The notes: generated by a model not told the origin, from the letters alone. A DNA stretch of 64,000 bases from Lachnospiraceae bacterium (GCA_022510745.1 JAFLSY010000003.1:124001-188000), one strand, 5' to 3'. Counted from the first letter of the stretch, positions 8,781 to 19,450 are shown. Made by a program: numbers and translations.

Positions 8781-9710
8781 TTACTGTACGGCACGATAAA
8801 ATCTTCCAATTCCATTGTCCGATATATATATATTCCCGTCATCATCTATGCACATATGCATATGCAGACTCGCATCCGGCAAAGCCAATACAGTTTCCAA
8901 CATTTCACTTTCGTCCGTAAAATAGTTCACAGAACGCATTCCCGCAGATGCCATGTAGATACGGTTATTCCAGTAAGTAAGCGCTGCCGGCGCATATGAA
9001 TTTATAAAACGGCAAATCGGTTTCAGTTCCCCCGCGTCAATCTCATAGAAAACATTTTTTCCCGATTGTATCGTCATTTTACCCTCAAATTCCATTATAT
9101 TGGCAAAATATACTTTGCCGTCCCCTTCGCACAAATAGCCAATGACATTTTCGCCCAATTTATTCCAGGTATCATGATCCCAATAAAAAATATAGCCATC
9201 TCTGGTATCCGGAGAAATGGTAGAAACATAAATGATCCCTTCATTGTCTACAGCGATACTGATATATAGACCACTCCCTTGTCTTGACGCTAAATATTCC
9301 AGATCATATGTTTCCTGATATTCAAAATCTGCTGAAAATTTTTGTACTCTGCTGTTTCCGTTATCCAAAACATAGAAACTGTCTCCGGAAAAAGTAATAT
9401 CCATGGGTCCGGAAAAATTGCCGGATTCCCTTCCTAAAGTTCCGTATGATTCCAGCATCTCCAAATCTTTACTCAACTTTACGATACAATTATTTTTTGT
9501 ATCGCACAAATAGATATTGTTATTATAGATACAAATACCGCCGGGATTTCCTATTCCGATTTGACCGATATCCAATTCTTCCAGCACATAACCGTCTTGG
9601 ATATCTCTATTGATTTCTATAATGGTAGCTTCTGCATTTTTGCCGCAAGATGCAAGTAAAAAGATTAATACTATACATAATAGAATCGTGCAATTTATTT
9701 TTTTCATCAT
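8781..9710 (-). CDS. Beta-propeller (NHL-like) lipoprotein, copy 2
   Basis: A 309-residue lipoprotein with lipobox LASC and the same NHL-like repeats as copy 1 at 6710-7645; the two are similar along their whole length. It is the last gene of the right unit, 56 bp after ATPase 2, and a terminator follows. The changes between copies are spread over the propeller, as expected if each copy pairs with its own permease set or ligand. Confidence 0.85.
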   Translation of the reverse strand: MMKKINCTILLCIVLIFLLASCGKNAEATIIEINRDIQDGYVLEELDIGQIGIGNPGGICIYNNNIYLCDTKNNCIVKLSKDLEMLESYGTLGRESGNFSGPMDITFSGDSFYVLDNGNSRVQKFSADFEYQETYDLEYLASRQGSGLYISIAVDNEGIIYVSTISPDTRDGYIFYWDHDTWNKLGENVIGYLCEGDGKVYFANIMEFEGKMTIQSGKNVFYEIDAGELKPICRFINSYAPAALTYWNNRIYMASAGMRSVNYFTDESEMLETVLALPDASLHMHMCIDDDGNIYISDNGIGRFYRAVQ

Positions 9711-9766
9711 AAATACCTATATACCTTTCTGTAAGACTCTTGTTATTAAATATTTCATGCTTCTTC

Positions 9767-10429
9767 CTACATTATGATATTTCCATCCGCCATACGGATA
9801 CATCTGTCCGCCATAGCCGCCAGCTCCAGATCATGGGTTACCAGGATGATCGTCATTCCTTCTTTATTCAGCTCCTGTAAGATATTCATGACCATCTCCC
9901 CGTTCTCACGGTCCAGATTGCCCGTTGGTTCATCCGCCAGCAGGACCTGCGGGTGGTTGGCCATGGCCCGCGCAATGGCGACTCTCTGCATCTCACCGCC
10001 GGAGAGCTTCGCCGGATGGGCTTTGTATTTCTCGGACAGTCCCACTTTGTCCAGTAAGACTTTTGCCCGCTCTTTTCTCTCTTTTGCTCCCACTCCCGCA
10101 TACCCTAAGGGCAGGGCCACATTTTCCAAAGCGGTGAGCTCTCCAGCCAGATGAAAGGCCTGAAAGACAAAACCGATATGCCGGTTGCGGAATCCTGCCA
10201 GTTCCTTCTCACTCATCCGGCTGACGTCTGTCCCGTCATAGAAATACTCCCCTTTTGTCTGCCTGTCCATTCCTCCCAGAATATTGAGCAGCGTACTCTT
10301 CCCACAGCCGGAATGCCCCGTTATGGCTACAAATTCTCCTTTTTCTATCTGCAGAGAAACACCCTTTAAAGCCTCCGTCACGTTATCTCCTTTTCCGTAA
10401 TGCCTTATAATCTGCTTTAACTCTATCAT
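9767..10429 (-). CDS. ABC ATPase (LolD/MacB type), copy 2
   Basis: A 220-residue ATPase with Walker A GHSGCGKST, signature LSGGE, Walker B LLADE and a switch His. It differs from copy 1 at few positions and ends four residues earlier. It sits 15 bp after permease B2 and before propeller lipoprotein 2. It should power the A2/B2 permease pair, although its near identity to copy 1 means the ATPases could be exchangeable. Confidence 0.95.
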   Translation of the reverse strand: MIELKQIIRHYGKGDNVTEALKGVSLQIEKGEFVAITGHSGCGKSTLLNILGGMDRQTKGEYFYDGTDVSRMSEKELAGFRNRHIGFVFQAFHLAGELTALENVALPLGYAGVGAKERKERAKVLLDKVGLSEKYKAHPAKLSGGEMQRVAIARAMANHPQVLLADEPTGNLDRENGEMVMNILQELNKEGMTIILVTHDLELAAMADRCIRMADGNIIM

Positions 10430-10444
10430 AAGATTCTTCCTCCT

Positions 10445-11749
10445 TTATTCCTCTTTTAAGACTGCCGCTACATCTTTGAGCCGGACCGCGTGCATCCCTA
10501 AGAGAACGGATATCATGCTGAATGTGAGCACCGTCATGGCTACAATCCCGATTCCTCCCATATTTACTCGAAGTTCGCCTTGATAGACCGTAATTTTCTG
10601 CAAAATGGGCAAGATGAGGATTCCCAGTATACAGCCTGCAGAGAGCACGATCAAAAGCTCCGCCACCGTTTCCGCCACAACCCGCCAAAGGGTCGAACCG
10701 TAGGCAATGGATACCGCCATAAAATGCCGCCTTTTATCTAAAAGCAGATACATGGAGCCAATACAGCCCACACCCGAAAGAAACAGGATACTGACAGCCA
10801 CAAGCATCCACCGGTCCATATCATAACTGTAATCCTCCATCCGGCTTTTTAAGGTTAGGTACCGGTTCTCCACGGTAAAACGGCTTTTTCTATCAATCTG
10901 ATTTAATTCCCGCAGTACCTGTGCCACCACATCCTCATGCCATTCGGCATTGCGGTAACGAAGCAGCAGATTGTTCATTGTATTGGCATCATCTCCGGAC
11001 GGAGTGAAAACATCTTCTATTGGCAGGATTACCGCAATATTCATTGTGCTGCGGTGCATCGGTCCGCCGAAACGCCTCTCCAGCTCCTCTATATCTGTAT
11101 CCGGACTTTCGCCAATAGTAAGCAGATTAAGATATGGCTCCAGAGGCATGACAACCTCATAGGGATAACTTTTTCCGTCTATGATGAGAGAATCACCGTC
11201 AATATACATAGCAAAATCTGTAAAAAAGAAATCATCTCCGCTTTTTATTTTATTTCCCACCAGTAATAAATCCGCATAAGCAGTATCTCCCAGATAAGCC
11301 ATACCTTCGTTCCTTGGAAAACCATAGAGGTAGTGAAATAAATACTCGTTCATAAAATACACATCCCACTCCAGCACATCTTCCGTATCCCTTATAAAGA
11401 CAGTTGTATCGGTCTTCAGCGCATACAGAAAATCCAGTTCGTCCGTATACTCAGGATTGGAAATCAAGTCTAAATAGGTATCATAGGGGATGGGATAATC
11501 GGTTCTTTCCTGTTGAAATGCTATAGGGTCTATCAGAGGGTCAAATTCACTCTGATACGACCACTGCACTTTTATGACTCCTTCTGCACTCTGGCGTTTT
11601 ACCTCCGCTAAAAGCTGTGCACCGGTCATCCTGAAATTCATACAGATGATAAATAGCCCAGCTCCCAGCGTAAAACTGAGCAGAATAAACAGATACAGCA
11701 GCCCGTTACGGAACAGATTATGTAAGATTCTTGATATCGAATATTTCAT
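10445..11749 (-). CDS. FtsX-type ABC permease, copy B2
   Basis: A 434-residue permease with the same layout as B1: one N-terminal membrane segment, a large external domain and three C-terminal segments with the LLLDKRRHFMAVSIAYGS motif. GGAGGAAGC precedes the ATG. The external domain differs from B1 over the stretch of about residues 120-250, while the ends are well conserved. This suggests different ligands. It lies between A2 and ATPase 2. Confidence 0.88.
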   Translation of the reverse strand: MKYSISRILHNLFRNGLLYLFILLSFTLGAGLFIICMNFRMTGAQLLAEVKRQSAEGVIKVQWSYQSEFDPLIDPIAFQQERTDYPIPYDTYLDLISNPEYTDELDFLYALKTDTTVFIRDTEDVLEWDVYFMNEYLFHYLYGFPRNEGMAYLGDTAYADLLLVGNKIKSGDDFFFTDFAMYIDGDSLIIDGKSYPYEVVMPLEPYLNLLTIGESPDTDIEELERRFGGPMHRSTMNIAVILPIEDVFTPSGDDANTMNNLLLRYRNAEWHEDVVAQVLRELNQIDRKSRFTVENRYLTLKSRMEDYSYDMDRWMLVAVSILFLSGVGCIGSMYLLLDKRRHFMAVSIAYGSTLWRVVAETVAELLIVLSAGCILGILILPILQKITVYQGELRVNMGGIGIVAMTVLTFSMISVLLGMHAVRLKDVAAVLKEE

Positions 11750-11780
11750 GCTTCCTCCTCCCGCCTTATCTTTTTAGATA

Positions 11781-12899
11781 TTATTTCTTTAATAACGCTG
11801 CGACTCCTCTCTTCTTAAAGCTAAAGCGCAGTATGACCAGCGTGATCAGGGAAATGATAACCACGCCTCCGAGCCCTGCCTGCAGAACCGTCACGGCTTG
11901 TAATCCACGATTGATACTTCTTATATGACGGCCCAGGAGCGGATAGCAGACGACGGCTGCCAATAAGGCCGGCAGCATCAGCAGTAAATTCCGAAACAGA
12001 ACTTCTAAAAAGAGGGCCTTGCGGCTTACTCCCAATGCCATGCGCACCGCCATGCTGTAGCGCTCCCGCACCATCATGCCCATGAATAAAAGCAGCATAT
12101 TCACCGCAGTAAAGAGAATAATGATCCATGCGCGCATCATGCGGTATCGGTTTAATTCCCGTACGGAAGCAAGATAAATTTTCTCCTGCTCCACCCCTGC
12201 TTCCTTGGAAGAATATAGCTGATCTGGAAAGGGAATGACTACCGTTTTGCCCGTATGCCCATAAGTAATGACCTGATAGCTCATGTACTCTCCCGTACCT
12301 GCAAAGATTTCCGAAGAAAAGACATAGGGAACCAGCACGCCGCCGTAGATTCTGGGAGAACGGACAATGCCTTTGACTGTATAGGAATTGCCTAATATTT
12401 CAATAGAATCTCCTACTCCCACACCGTCCCGTACCAGACCGCTCTCATGTCTTAACAGGCATACCCTTTCACCCGTTCCCTCATAGTCCTCCTCGGAGAA
12501 AAAGCTGCCTTTCACCAGTTCGCAGGACATCAGGGATAGATATTCTGCACTGACTCCGCTCACTATGCCGGAATAGGATTCCTCCCCCGCATAGATAAGC
12601 TGACTTTTATTCCCCGAGAATCCGACCCTTTCAAACATTCCCGATTCCTCTGCCTGCTTCAGCGCGGCATCCATTTCCGTCCCTTCTTTATACGGCATTT
12701 GGTATTCCAGAATTGTAATGCCGGAAGCATCCTCATACCGGGATATCCGCACGTCCCGCAGCAGATCGTTCACATCATTAAGCGCCATCATGGGAAAGAT
12801 AAATCCCACCGTAATGGCAATGAACAGCACGATACTGCTGAACTTATTGTACAGAATATATTTCCATGCGTTCTGAATTAAAAATGATACTTTTTTCAT
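11781..12899 (-). CDS. FtsX-type ABC permease, copy A2
   Basis: I start this gene at the ATG at 12897-12899, which follows AGGAAGACT. This gives 372 residues, the same as paralogue A1; an upstream in-frame start at 12923 lacks both a ribosome site and homology. Layout: membrane segment at about 18-40, external domain, three C-terminal segments. It is the first gene of the unit driven by the MerR-type promoter at 12948-12978. ABC systems of this type commonly export or sense antimicrobial peptides or damaged lipids; here the substrate is unknown. Confidence 0.88.
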   Translation of the reverse strand: MKKVSFLIQNAWKYILYNKFSSIVLFIAITVGFIFPMMALNDVNDLLRDVRISRYEDASGITILEYQMPYKEGTEMDAALKQAEESGMFERVGFSGNKSQLIYAGEESYSGIVSGVSAEYLSLMSCELVKGSFFSEEDYEGTGERVCLLRHESGLVRDGVGVGDSIEILGNSYTVKGIVRSPRIYGGVLVPYVFSSEIFAGTGEYMSYQVITYGHTGKTVVIPFPDQLYSSKEAGVEQEKIYLASVRELNRYRMMRAWIIILFTAVNMLLLFMGMMVRERYSMAVRMALGVSRKALFLEVLFRNLLLMLPALLAAVVCYPLLGRHIRSINRGLQAVTVLQAGLGGVVIISLITLVILRFSFKKRGVAALLKK

Positions 12900-12947
12900 A
12901 GTCTTCCTATCCCTGCTTTGCACTTTATTTTCCTTTTTTATGGGCCT

Positions 12948-12978
12948 ATGATATACCTTCCAGCAAGTGGAAGGTCAA
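12948..12978 (-). promoter_or_regulatory. MerR-type promoter with CueR-like operator
   Basis: TTGACC (12973-12978) and TATCAT (12948-12953) are separated by 19 bp, the abnormal spacing typical of promoters activated by MerR-family proteins. The spacer holds the perfect dyad ACCTTCCA-N5-TGGAAGGT (12955-12975). From memory this is nearly the CueR operator of E. coli copA. No MerR gene is in the window, so the regulator must be encoded elsewhere. Confidence 0.85.
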
Positions 12979-13040
12979 TAGATTCTCATATTATTTTTAA
13001 AAATATGGAAAATACGCCTCCATCAATTTAAGCAGGAGCA

Positions 13041-13070
13041 TGATTTGCCTTATACCTTCACGCAAAAAAA
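13041..13070 (-). repeat. Degraded copy of the terminator-docked repeat
   Basis: Starting on the U-tract of the guaB terminator, the minus strand reads TTTTTTTGCGTGAAGG, then TATAAGGCAAATCATGC. This matches the first 25-30 bases of the full repeats at 21236-21335 and 42308-42407; the rest is not recognisable. Confidence 0.5.
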
Positions 13071-13093
13071 GCCAGCCTCTTAAAGAGACTGGC
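13064..13093 (-). terminator. guaB terminator
   Basis: GCCAGTCTCTT and AAGAGGCTGGC form a strong stem with a minimal loop (13071-13093), followed by seven T (13064-13070). Confidence 0.85.
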
Positions 13094-13112
13094 TCGCTTT
13101 TTTAATTCATCT

Positions 13113-14591
<1,479 letters not shown>

Positions 14592-14608
14592 TCAGTTAAG
14601 TTTTGTTG

Positions 14609-14637
14609 AGTTTAGCAGAATCAAAGGGCAATGTCAA
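14609..14637 (-). promoter_or_regulatory. guaB promoter
   Basis: TTGACA (14632-14637), a 17-bp spacer and TAAACT (14609-14614). The -35 box ends 3 bp before the stop codon of the upstream gene. Confidence 0.75.
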
Positions 14638-14639
14638 GC

Positions 14640-15143
14640 CTAATCCATGAATACTTTTCTGGGGCCGACAGTCCGGATGGCTTTTATCAGTTCCTCACTG
14701 GGGCTTAAAATAATCTGCTGATTGCCGTCATAGTACATGATATACCTCTTATCCGGCTGTTCTTCCCTGCCGATGCTGTAATCCGCCACTTTAGCGGTAC
14801 GGTTTCTGTAATTATCCAGATGATAGGACTTGATGGGCGCCAGAATTTCCATTCTGTCCACCTCAAAAGTCGCCACTCTTTTTCTTCTGGTCTGCGCCTT
14901 GATCTTATCTACTGAAATCTCTTTGTCCAGATACAGATACTCATACTCAATATAAGTATTCAGATGTACGAAGTAGGCACCTGCAGCGGTGGCAAGTCCC
15001 AACAATAAGGGTACACCGTAATATGCGCCTATGAGACCTAACAGTATAAAAACCACCGTCAGCATAATGAGTACTGTTTTGACCAGTCTTCCCACAAGGG
15101 AAGGCTCTCTCTTTACCAGACATTCTACATATGTTTCACTCAT
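14640..15143 (-). CDS. Small membrane protein (DUF6106-like)
   Basis: A 167-residue protein with two membrane segments (about 22-45 and 47-65) and a cytoplasmic C-terminal part rich in beta strands that ends KVFMD. It resembles a family found in many Lachnospiraceae that I recall as DUF6106; the function is unknown. It has a plausible promoter at 15240-15268 and directly precedes the guaB promoter. Confidence 0.7.
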   Translation of the reverse strand: MSETYVECLVKREPSLVGRLVKTVLIMLTVVFILLGLIGAYYGVPLLLGLATAAGAYFVHLNTYIEYEYLYLDKEISVDKIKAQTRRKRVATFEVDRMEILAPIKSYHLDNYRNRTAKVADYSIGREEQPDKRYIMYYDGNQQIILSPSEELIKAIRTVGPRKVFMD

Positions 15144-15239
15144 ATTATTCTATCCTCTCATTTTATCGTATATATGACGGCTTATCCGCCTTTTCAAGCC
15201 GCCTTTCTGCTTTGGCTTCCACCAAAACTTTATAGAATA

Positions 15240-15268
15240 ATGATATTACATCTTGGGAAAGAAAGCAA
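15240..15268 (-). promoter_or_regulatory. Likely promoter of the 167-residue protein gene
   Basis: TTGCTT (15263-15268), a 17-bp spacer and TATCAT (15240-15245). Confidence 0.45.
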
Positions 15269-15331
15269 GGCTAACTGCCTCCCTTTTCCGCCAATTTATC
15301 CTTTTTTTAGAAACTGCTAAGATTCCCGTCA

Positions 15332-15360
15332 TTGACAAGTTTTTGCTCTGACTTTATCAT
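15332..15360 (+). promoter_or_regulatory. Promoter of the plus-strand gene at 15420
   Basis: TTGACA (15332-15337), a 17-bp spacer and TATCAT (15355-15360), about 60 bp before the ATG. Confidence 0.7.
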
Positions 15361-15419
15361 ATGAATATGGGTCATAATAAGCCATAAGTAAACTACTATT
15401 ATAAAAAGGTGGAACTGCC

Positions 15420-16169
15420 ATGCCGGTAATGGACGAATTTAAAGAAGAACGGGCCGCTTTAAAAAATCAGCCTTTTAAAAAAAGACTTTCCTATTTCTGG
15501 ACTTATTATAAATGGTATGTGCTGGGCGGGGCGCTGGCCTTGATCGTTTTGATCTATTTGACCGTAGAAATTGTTACCGACAAAGAAGAGGCGCTGTTTG
15601 GCATCGTGGTAAACAGCAGTCCTTTAGGAGAGGATCACGAATTTGCTGCCGCCTTTATGGAATATGCAGGTATGGATCCGAAGAAATATGAGGTCTCTTT
15701 TAACTCCGCATTGATGCTGGGGGATCAGATGAGTATGGAAACTGTCAGTACCCGTGAACTCATTATGGTTTATACGGCCACCGGTGATATGGACGTAGCC
15801 ATTATGGACACACTGGCCTTTGAAACCTATTGTTACACCGAGCTTTTCTTCGATCTATCCACCATCCTGCCTGCGGATATGTTCTCGTCTTTAGAAGGCA
15901 GAATCTATTACAGGGACAATGCTGTAGCCAAGGAATTGAATGCGGCTTGGGATGCCAATGAGTCCACCGAAGAGATTGTGATTCCCGACCCTTTTAATCC
16001 TGAGGCGATGAAAGAACCTGTGCCGGTCGGTATCGATATCAGCGACTGCACCGCTTTAACGAATGCCTACTACTACTCCAATAAGCCCGTTCTACTGGGT
16101 CTGCCGGTCACTTCCGACCGTACGGACACGGCCATTAAATTTATAGAGTTCCTATTTGCAGAAGAATAA
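15420..16169 (+). CDS. Membrane-anchored protein of unknown function
   Basis: A 249-residue protein with a short cytoplasmic N-terminus, one membrane segment (about 34-52) and an external domain of about 195 residues. I do not recognise a family with certainty. The external part resembles proteins next to substrate-binding folds (strand-rich, ending TDTAIKFIEFLF), but no motif proves this. AAGGTGG lies seven bases before the ATG. It is a lone plus-strand gene with its own promoter and terminator. Confidence 0.75.
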   Translation: MPVMDEFKEERAALKNQPFKKRLSYFWTYYKWYVLGGALALIVLIYLTVEIVTDKEEALFGIVVNSSPLGEDHEFAAAFMEYAGMDPKKYEVSFNSALMLGDQMSMETVSTRELIMVYTATGDMDVAIMDTLAFETYCYTELFFDLSTILPADMFSSLEGRIYYRDNAVAKELNAAWDANESTEEIVIPDPFNPEAMKEPVPVGIDISDCTALTNAYYYSNKPVLLGLPVTSDRTDTAIKFIEFLFAEE

Positions 16170-16193
16170 ATATTATGTAAACAGCCTAAAACA

Positions 16194-16234
16194 AAAAGTT
16201 CCTCAGTGCCTTTTATGACACCGGGGAACTTTTC
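16194..16234 (+). terminator. Terminator between convergent genes
   Basis: AAAAGTTCC and GGGGAACTTTT form a hairpin that works in both directions. It ends the plus-strand gene at 15420 and, from the other side, the gatB transcript. Confidence 0.65.
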
Positions 16235-16235
16235 A

Positions 16236-17666
16236 TTACAATAGCTCTTTAAGCAGCTTGTTTACCGTGCCGGGATCCGCTTTGCCCTGCATGGCTTTCA
16301 TGGTCTGGCCCACTAAGAAACCGATGGCCTTTTCCTTCCCGCTTTTATAGTCCGCAACGGACTGGGGATTGGCTGCGATCACTTCTTCCACCGTCTTTCT
16401 TAAAGCGCCCTCGTCGTTGACAGCCTTAAGTCCCTTCTCCTCCACATAGCTTCGGGGCTCAATATCCTCTTCAAACATTACTTCAAAGACTTCTTTGGCC
16501 ACATTGGTATTGATGGCTTTCTCATCCACTAACGCGATCAACTCCGCCAGATGTTTGGGGGAGAATCTTATGTCCTCCGGATCCAGTTCCTTTTCCTTTA
16601 AGAGGCGCAGCGTTTCACCCATCAGCCAGTTGCTGACCTTTTTGGGCTGATTGCAGAGAGCGGTGGTTTCTTCAAAAATATCCGCCATATGCTTGGAGCC
16701 TGTAATGATCTCAATATCGTAGTCGGGAATACCAAACTCCTCCCTATATCTGGCCATTTTCTCTGTGCGGAATTCCGGCTGTGCAGCCTGAATACGCTCC
16801 AGCCATTCGTCATCTATCCACACCGGAACCAAATCCGGGTCAGGGAAATAACGGTAATCCTGGGCATCCTCTTTAGAACGCATGGCATAGGAGCATTCCT
16901 TGGCATCGTCCCATCTTCTGGTTTCCTGAATTACTTCTTTTCCGGCTTCCAAAAGATCGATCTGACGCTCTCGTTCCCCCTCAATGGCACGCGCTATGGC
17001 CTTGAAGGAGTTTAAATTCTTCATTTCCGTTCTGGTACCGAATTCTTCTGCTCCCACTTCCCTGACCGACAGATTCACATCGGCACGCATGGAGCCTTCC
17101 TGCAGCTTACAGTCGGAAGCTCCCAAATACTGGATGAGCAGACGCAGTTTTTCCAGATAGGCGATCACCTCGTCCGCATTTCGCATATCAGGTTCGGACA
17201 CGATTTCAATCAAAGGCACGCCGGAGCGGTTATAGTCCACTAAGGAAACCTCTTCCCAATCATCGTGAATCAGTTTGCCCGCATCCTCTTCCATGTGTAT
17301 TTCATGAATACCGATTTTCTTGCTTCCATCAGGAGTATCCACCTCTACCCAGCCGTTTCTGCAGATGGGAAGGTAAAGCTGGGAAATCTGATAGTTCTGC
17401 GGATTGTCGGGATAGAAATAATTCTTTCTGTCAAATTTACAGTATCTGGTGATTTCGCAGTTGGCAGCCAAACCTACTGCAATGGCATACTCCACCACCT
17501 GCTTATTGAGTACGGGAAGGGAGCCCGGCATACCGGTACAGACCGGGCAGGTATGGGTATTGGGTTCTCCGCCGAAAGCCGTGGAACAGCCGCAGAAAAT
17601 CTTGGTTTTCGTGGCAAGCTCTACATGAACTTCCAGACCTATGACTGTTTCATACTGTTTTGCCAT
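16236..17666 (-). CDS. gatB: Asp-tRNA(Asn)/Glu-tRNA(Gln) amidotransferase subunit B
   Basis: A 476-residue GatB, the kinase/tRNA-binding subunit that activates Glu or Asp on mischarged tRNA. The N-terminus has ETVIGLEVHVEL and the zinc-site cysteines FCGCS and CPVC; the C-terminus is the YqeY-like tail. Last gene of aspS-gatC-gatA-gatB, 2 bp after gatA. Its presence shows that this organism makes Gln-tRNA and/or Asn-tRNA by amidation. Confidence 0.97.
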   Translation of the reverse strand: MAKQYETVIGLEVHVELATKTKIFCGCSTAFGGEPNTHTCPVCTGMPGSLPVLNKQVVEYAIAVGLAANCEITRYCKFDRKNYFYPDNPQNYQISQLYLPICRNGWVEVDTPDGSKKIGIHEIHMEEDAGKLIHDDWEEVSLVDYNRSGVPLIEIVSEPDMRNADEVIAYLEKLRLLIQYLGASDCKLQEGSMRADVNLSVREVGAEEFGTRTEMKNLNSFKAIARAIEGERERQIDLLEAGKEVIQETRRWDDAKECSYAMRSKEDAQDYRYFPDPDLVPVWIDDEWLERIQAAQPEFRTEKMARYREEFGIPDYDIEIITGSKHMADIFEETTALCNQPKKVSNWLMGETLRLLKEKELDPEDIRFSPKHLAELIALVDEKAINTNVAKEVFEVMFEEDIEPRSYVEEKGLKAVNDEGALRKTVEEVIAANPQSVADYKSGKEKAIGFLVGQTMKAMQGKADPGTVNKLLKELL

Positions 17667-17668
17667 CG

Positions 17669-19129
17669 CTAGACCTCCTTTCCCACTAAAAAGCCGCCCA
17701 CTGCCTGCTCATAAGTATAGGCTGCTCTAAGCAGCTTCTTTTCCTCGAAGCAGTCAGCTATTAACTGCAGGCCGATGGGCAGACCTGCAGAATCCTTGCC
17801 GCAGGGCACGCTCATACCGGGCAGACCCGCCAGATTCACGGAAATGGTGTAAATATCTCCCAGGTACATCTTGATGGGATCCGCTAAAGATGCCCCCAGT
17901 TTAGGAGCCGTGGTGGGTGCCACAGGTCCTAAGATCACATCGTACTTTGCAAATGCTTCGTCAAAGGCTTTTTTAATTAAAGCCTTCACCCGCAGCGCTT
18001 TTAAGTAGTAAGCATCATAGTACCCGGAACTCAACACGAAGGAGCCCAGCATAATGCGACGTTTTACCTCTGCGCCAAAACCTTCGCTTCTGGTCTTTTT
18101 ATACATATGGTGCAGGCCCTCGTAGTCCTGCGTCCGATAACCGTATTTGATACCGTCGAAACGTTCCAGATTGGAGCTGGCCTCCGCCGCCGCAATGGTA
18201 TAGTAGGCAGGAATCGCATACTCCACCAGACTTAAGTCGAACTCCTCAATAACAGCACCCTTTTCTTTCAACACCTCAGCCGCTTTCAGCACGGCTTCTT
18301 TCACTTCTTTATCCAGACCTTCCCCGAAATAATCTCTGGGAATACCGACACGCATTCCTTCCACATCCGTCTGCAGAGCAGAAGTAAAGTCCGTATCTTC
18401 CCTCTTTACCGAGGTGGAATCCTTTTTATCGTGGGTAGCGATCAGTTCTAAAACCGCCGCACAGTCCCGCACATCCTTTGTCAGAGGTCCTATCTGGTCC
18501 AAAGAAGAACCATAGGCCACCAGTCCGTAACGGGATACTCTGCCGTAAGTGGGTTTCATTCCCACCACGCCGCAAAAGGACGCCGGCTGGCGGATGGAAC
18601 CACCGGTATCGGAGCCTAAGGCAAAGAAGCATTCTCCTGCCGCTACCGCTGCCGCGGAACCGCCGGAGGAGCCCCCCGGCACATGCTCCGGATTATGAGG
18701 ATTTCGGGTGACGCCGAAAGCCGAGGTTTCGGTGGTGGACCCCATAGCAAATTCATCCATATTGGTCTTGCCTAAGATAACGGCTCCTGCCGCTTCCAGA
18801 TTTTCCACTGCCTGTGCGGAAAAGGTAGGTACGAAATTGCCCAGTATCTTAGAGGAACAGGTGGTGAGCATGCCTGCCGTACACAGATTGTCTTTTATGG
18901 CAACAGGTACCCCTGCAAGAGGCCCTCTCAGTTCTCCTGCCTGAATTTTTTTCTGTACTTCTTCGGCTCTTTTTAAAGCGCCCTCTTTATTCAGGCTCAC
19001 ATAGCAGTGCAGCAGTTCTTCCTTAGCTTCAATTTGTGAAAAGACCTCTTTCACCGCTTCCGGTACTGTCGCCTCACCCGCTTTTATTTTTTCGGACAGC
19101 TTAACTGCCGTCAAATCCAGTAAACTCAT
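17669..19129 (-). CDS. gatA: Asp-tRNA(Asn)/Glu-tRNA(Gln) amidotransferase subunit A
   Basis: A 486-residue amidase that frees ammonia from glutamine for GatB. The Ser-cisSer-Lys triad is Lys 79 (VAIKD), Ser 154 (GGSSGGS) and Ser 178 (GGSIRQPA), the usual GatA positions. The ATG lies 10 bp after the gatC stop. Confidence 0.97.
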   Translation of the reverse strand: MSLLDLTAVKLSEKIKAGEATVPEAVKEVFSQIEAKEELLHCYVSLNKEGALKRAEEVQKKIQAGELRGPLAGVPVAIKDNLCTAGMLTTCSSKILGNFVPTFSAQAVENLEAAGAVILGKTNMDEFAMGSTTETSAFGVTRNPHNPEHVPGGSSGGSAAAVAAGECFFALGSDTGGSIRQPASFCGVVGMKPTYGRVSRYGLVAYGSSLDQIGPLTKDVRDCAAVLELIATHDKKDSTSVKREDTDFTSALQTDVEGMRVGIPRDYFGEGLDKEVKEAVLKAAEVLKEKGAVIEEFDLSLVEYAIPAYYTIAAAEASSNLERFDGIKYGYRTQDYEGLHHMYKKTRSEGFGAEVKRRIMLGSFVLSSGYYDAYYLKALRVKALIKKAFDEAFAKYDVILGPVAPTTAPKLGASLADPIKMYLGDIYTISVNLAGLPGMSVPCGKDSAGLPIGLQLIADCFEEKKLLRAAYTYEQAVGGFLVGKEV

Positions 19130-19139
19130 GCTGTCCCTC

Positions 19140-19433
19140 CTATTCTACGGTTTTCGGCACAATGAACATCCCGTCCTTCTCGCCGGGTGCATTCTGCAGA
19201 ATATTGGTCCGATCGTCCCCATTTGTCACCACATCCTCACGAAATACATTCTGTACCGGAAAGACATGGGACATGGGTTCTACGCCCGTGGTATCCAGCT
19301 CATTTAACTTATCGATATAGTTAAGCATACTTGCCATATCTTTTTTGGCTGCTTCCTTCTCCTCGTCTGAGAGCTCCAGCTTGGCAAGCACGCCTACATA
19401 CTCTATGGTTTCATCAGAAATGACATTTGCCAT
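19140..19433 (-). CDS. gatC: Amidotransferase subunit C
   Basis: A 97-residue GatC that holds the A and B subunits together. It has the family ends [16 protein letters not shown] and VEPMSHVFP. It starts 17 bp after aspS and shares its T-box transcript. Confidence 0.95.
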   Translation of the reverse strand: MANVISDETIEYVGVLAKLELSDEEKEAAKKDMASMLNYIDKLNELDTTGVEPMSHVFPVQNVFREDVVTNGDDRTNILQNAPGEKDGMFIVPKTVE

Positions 19434-19450
19434 AAGATCTTCCTCCCGTC

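Noticed and set aside
10383..10688. 101-codon minus-strand frame
   Set aside because: Shadow of permease B2 in another frame; no start signal.
13000..13112. A tRNA or small-RNA gene after guaB
   Set aside because: The sequence is explained by the terminator and the degraded repeat; no cloverleaf or CCA end.
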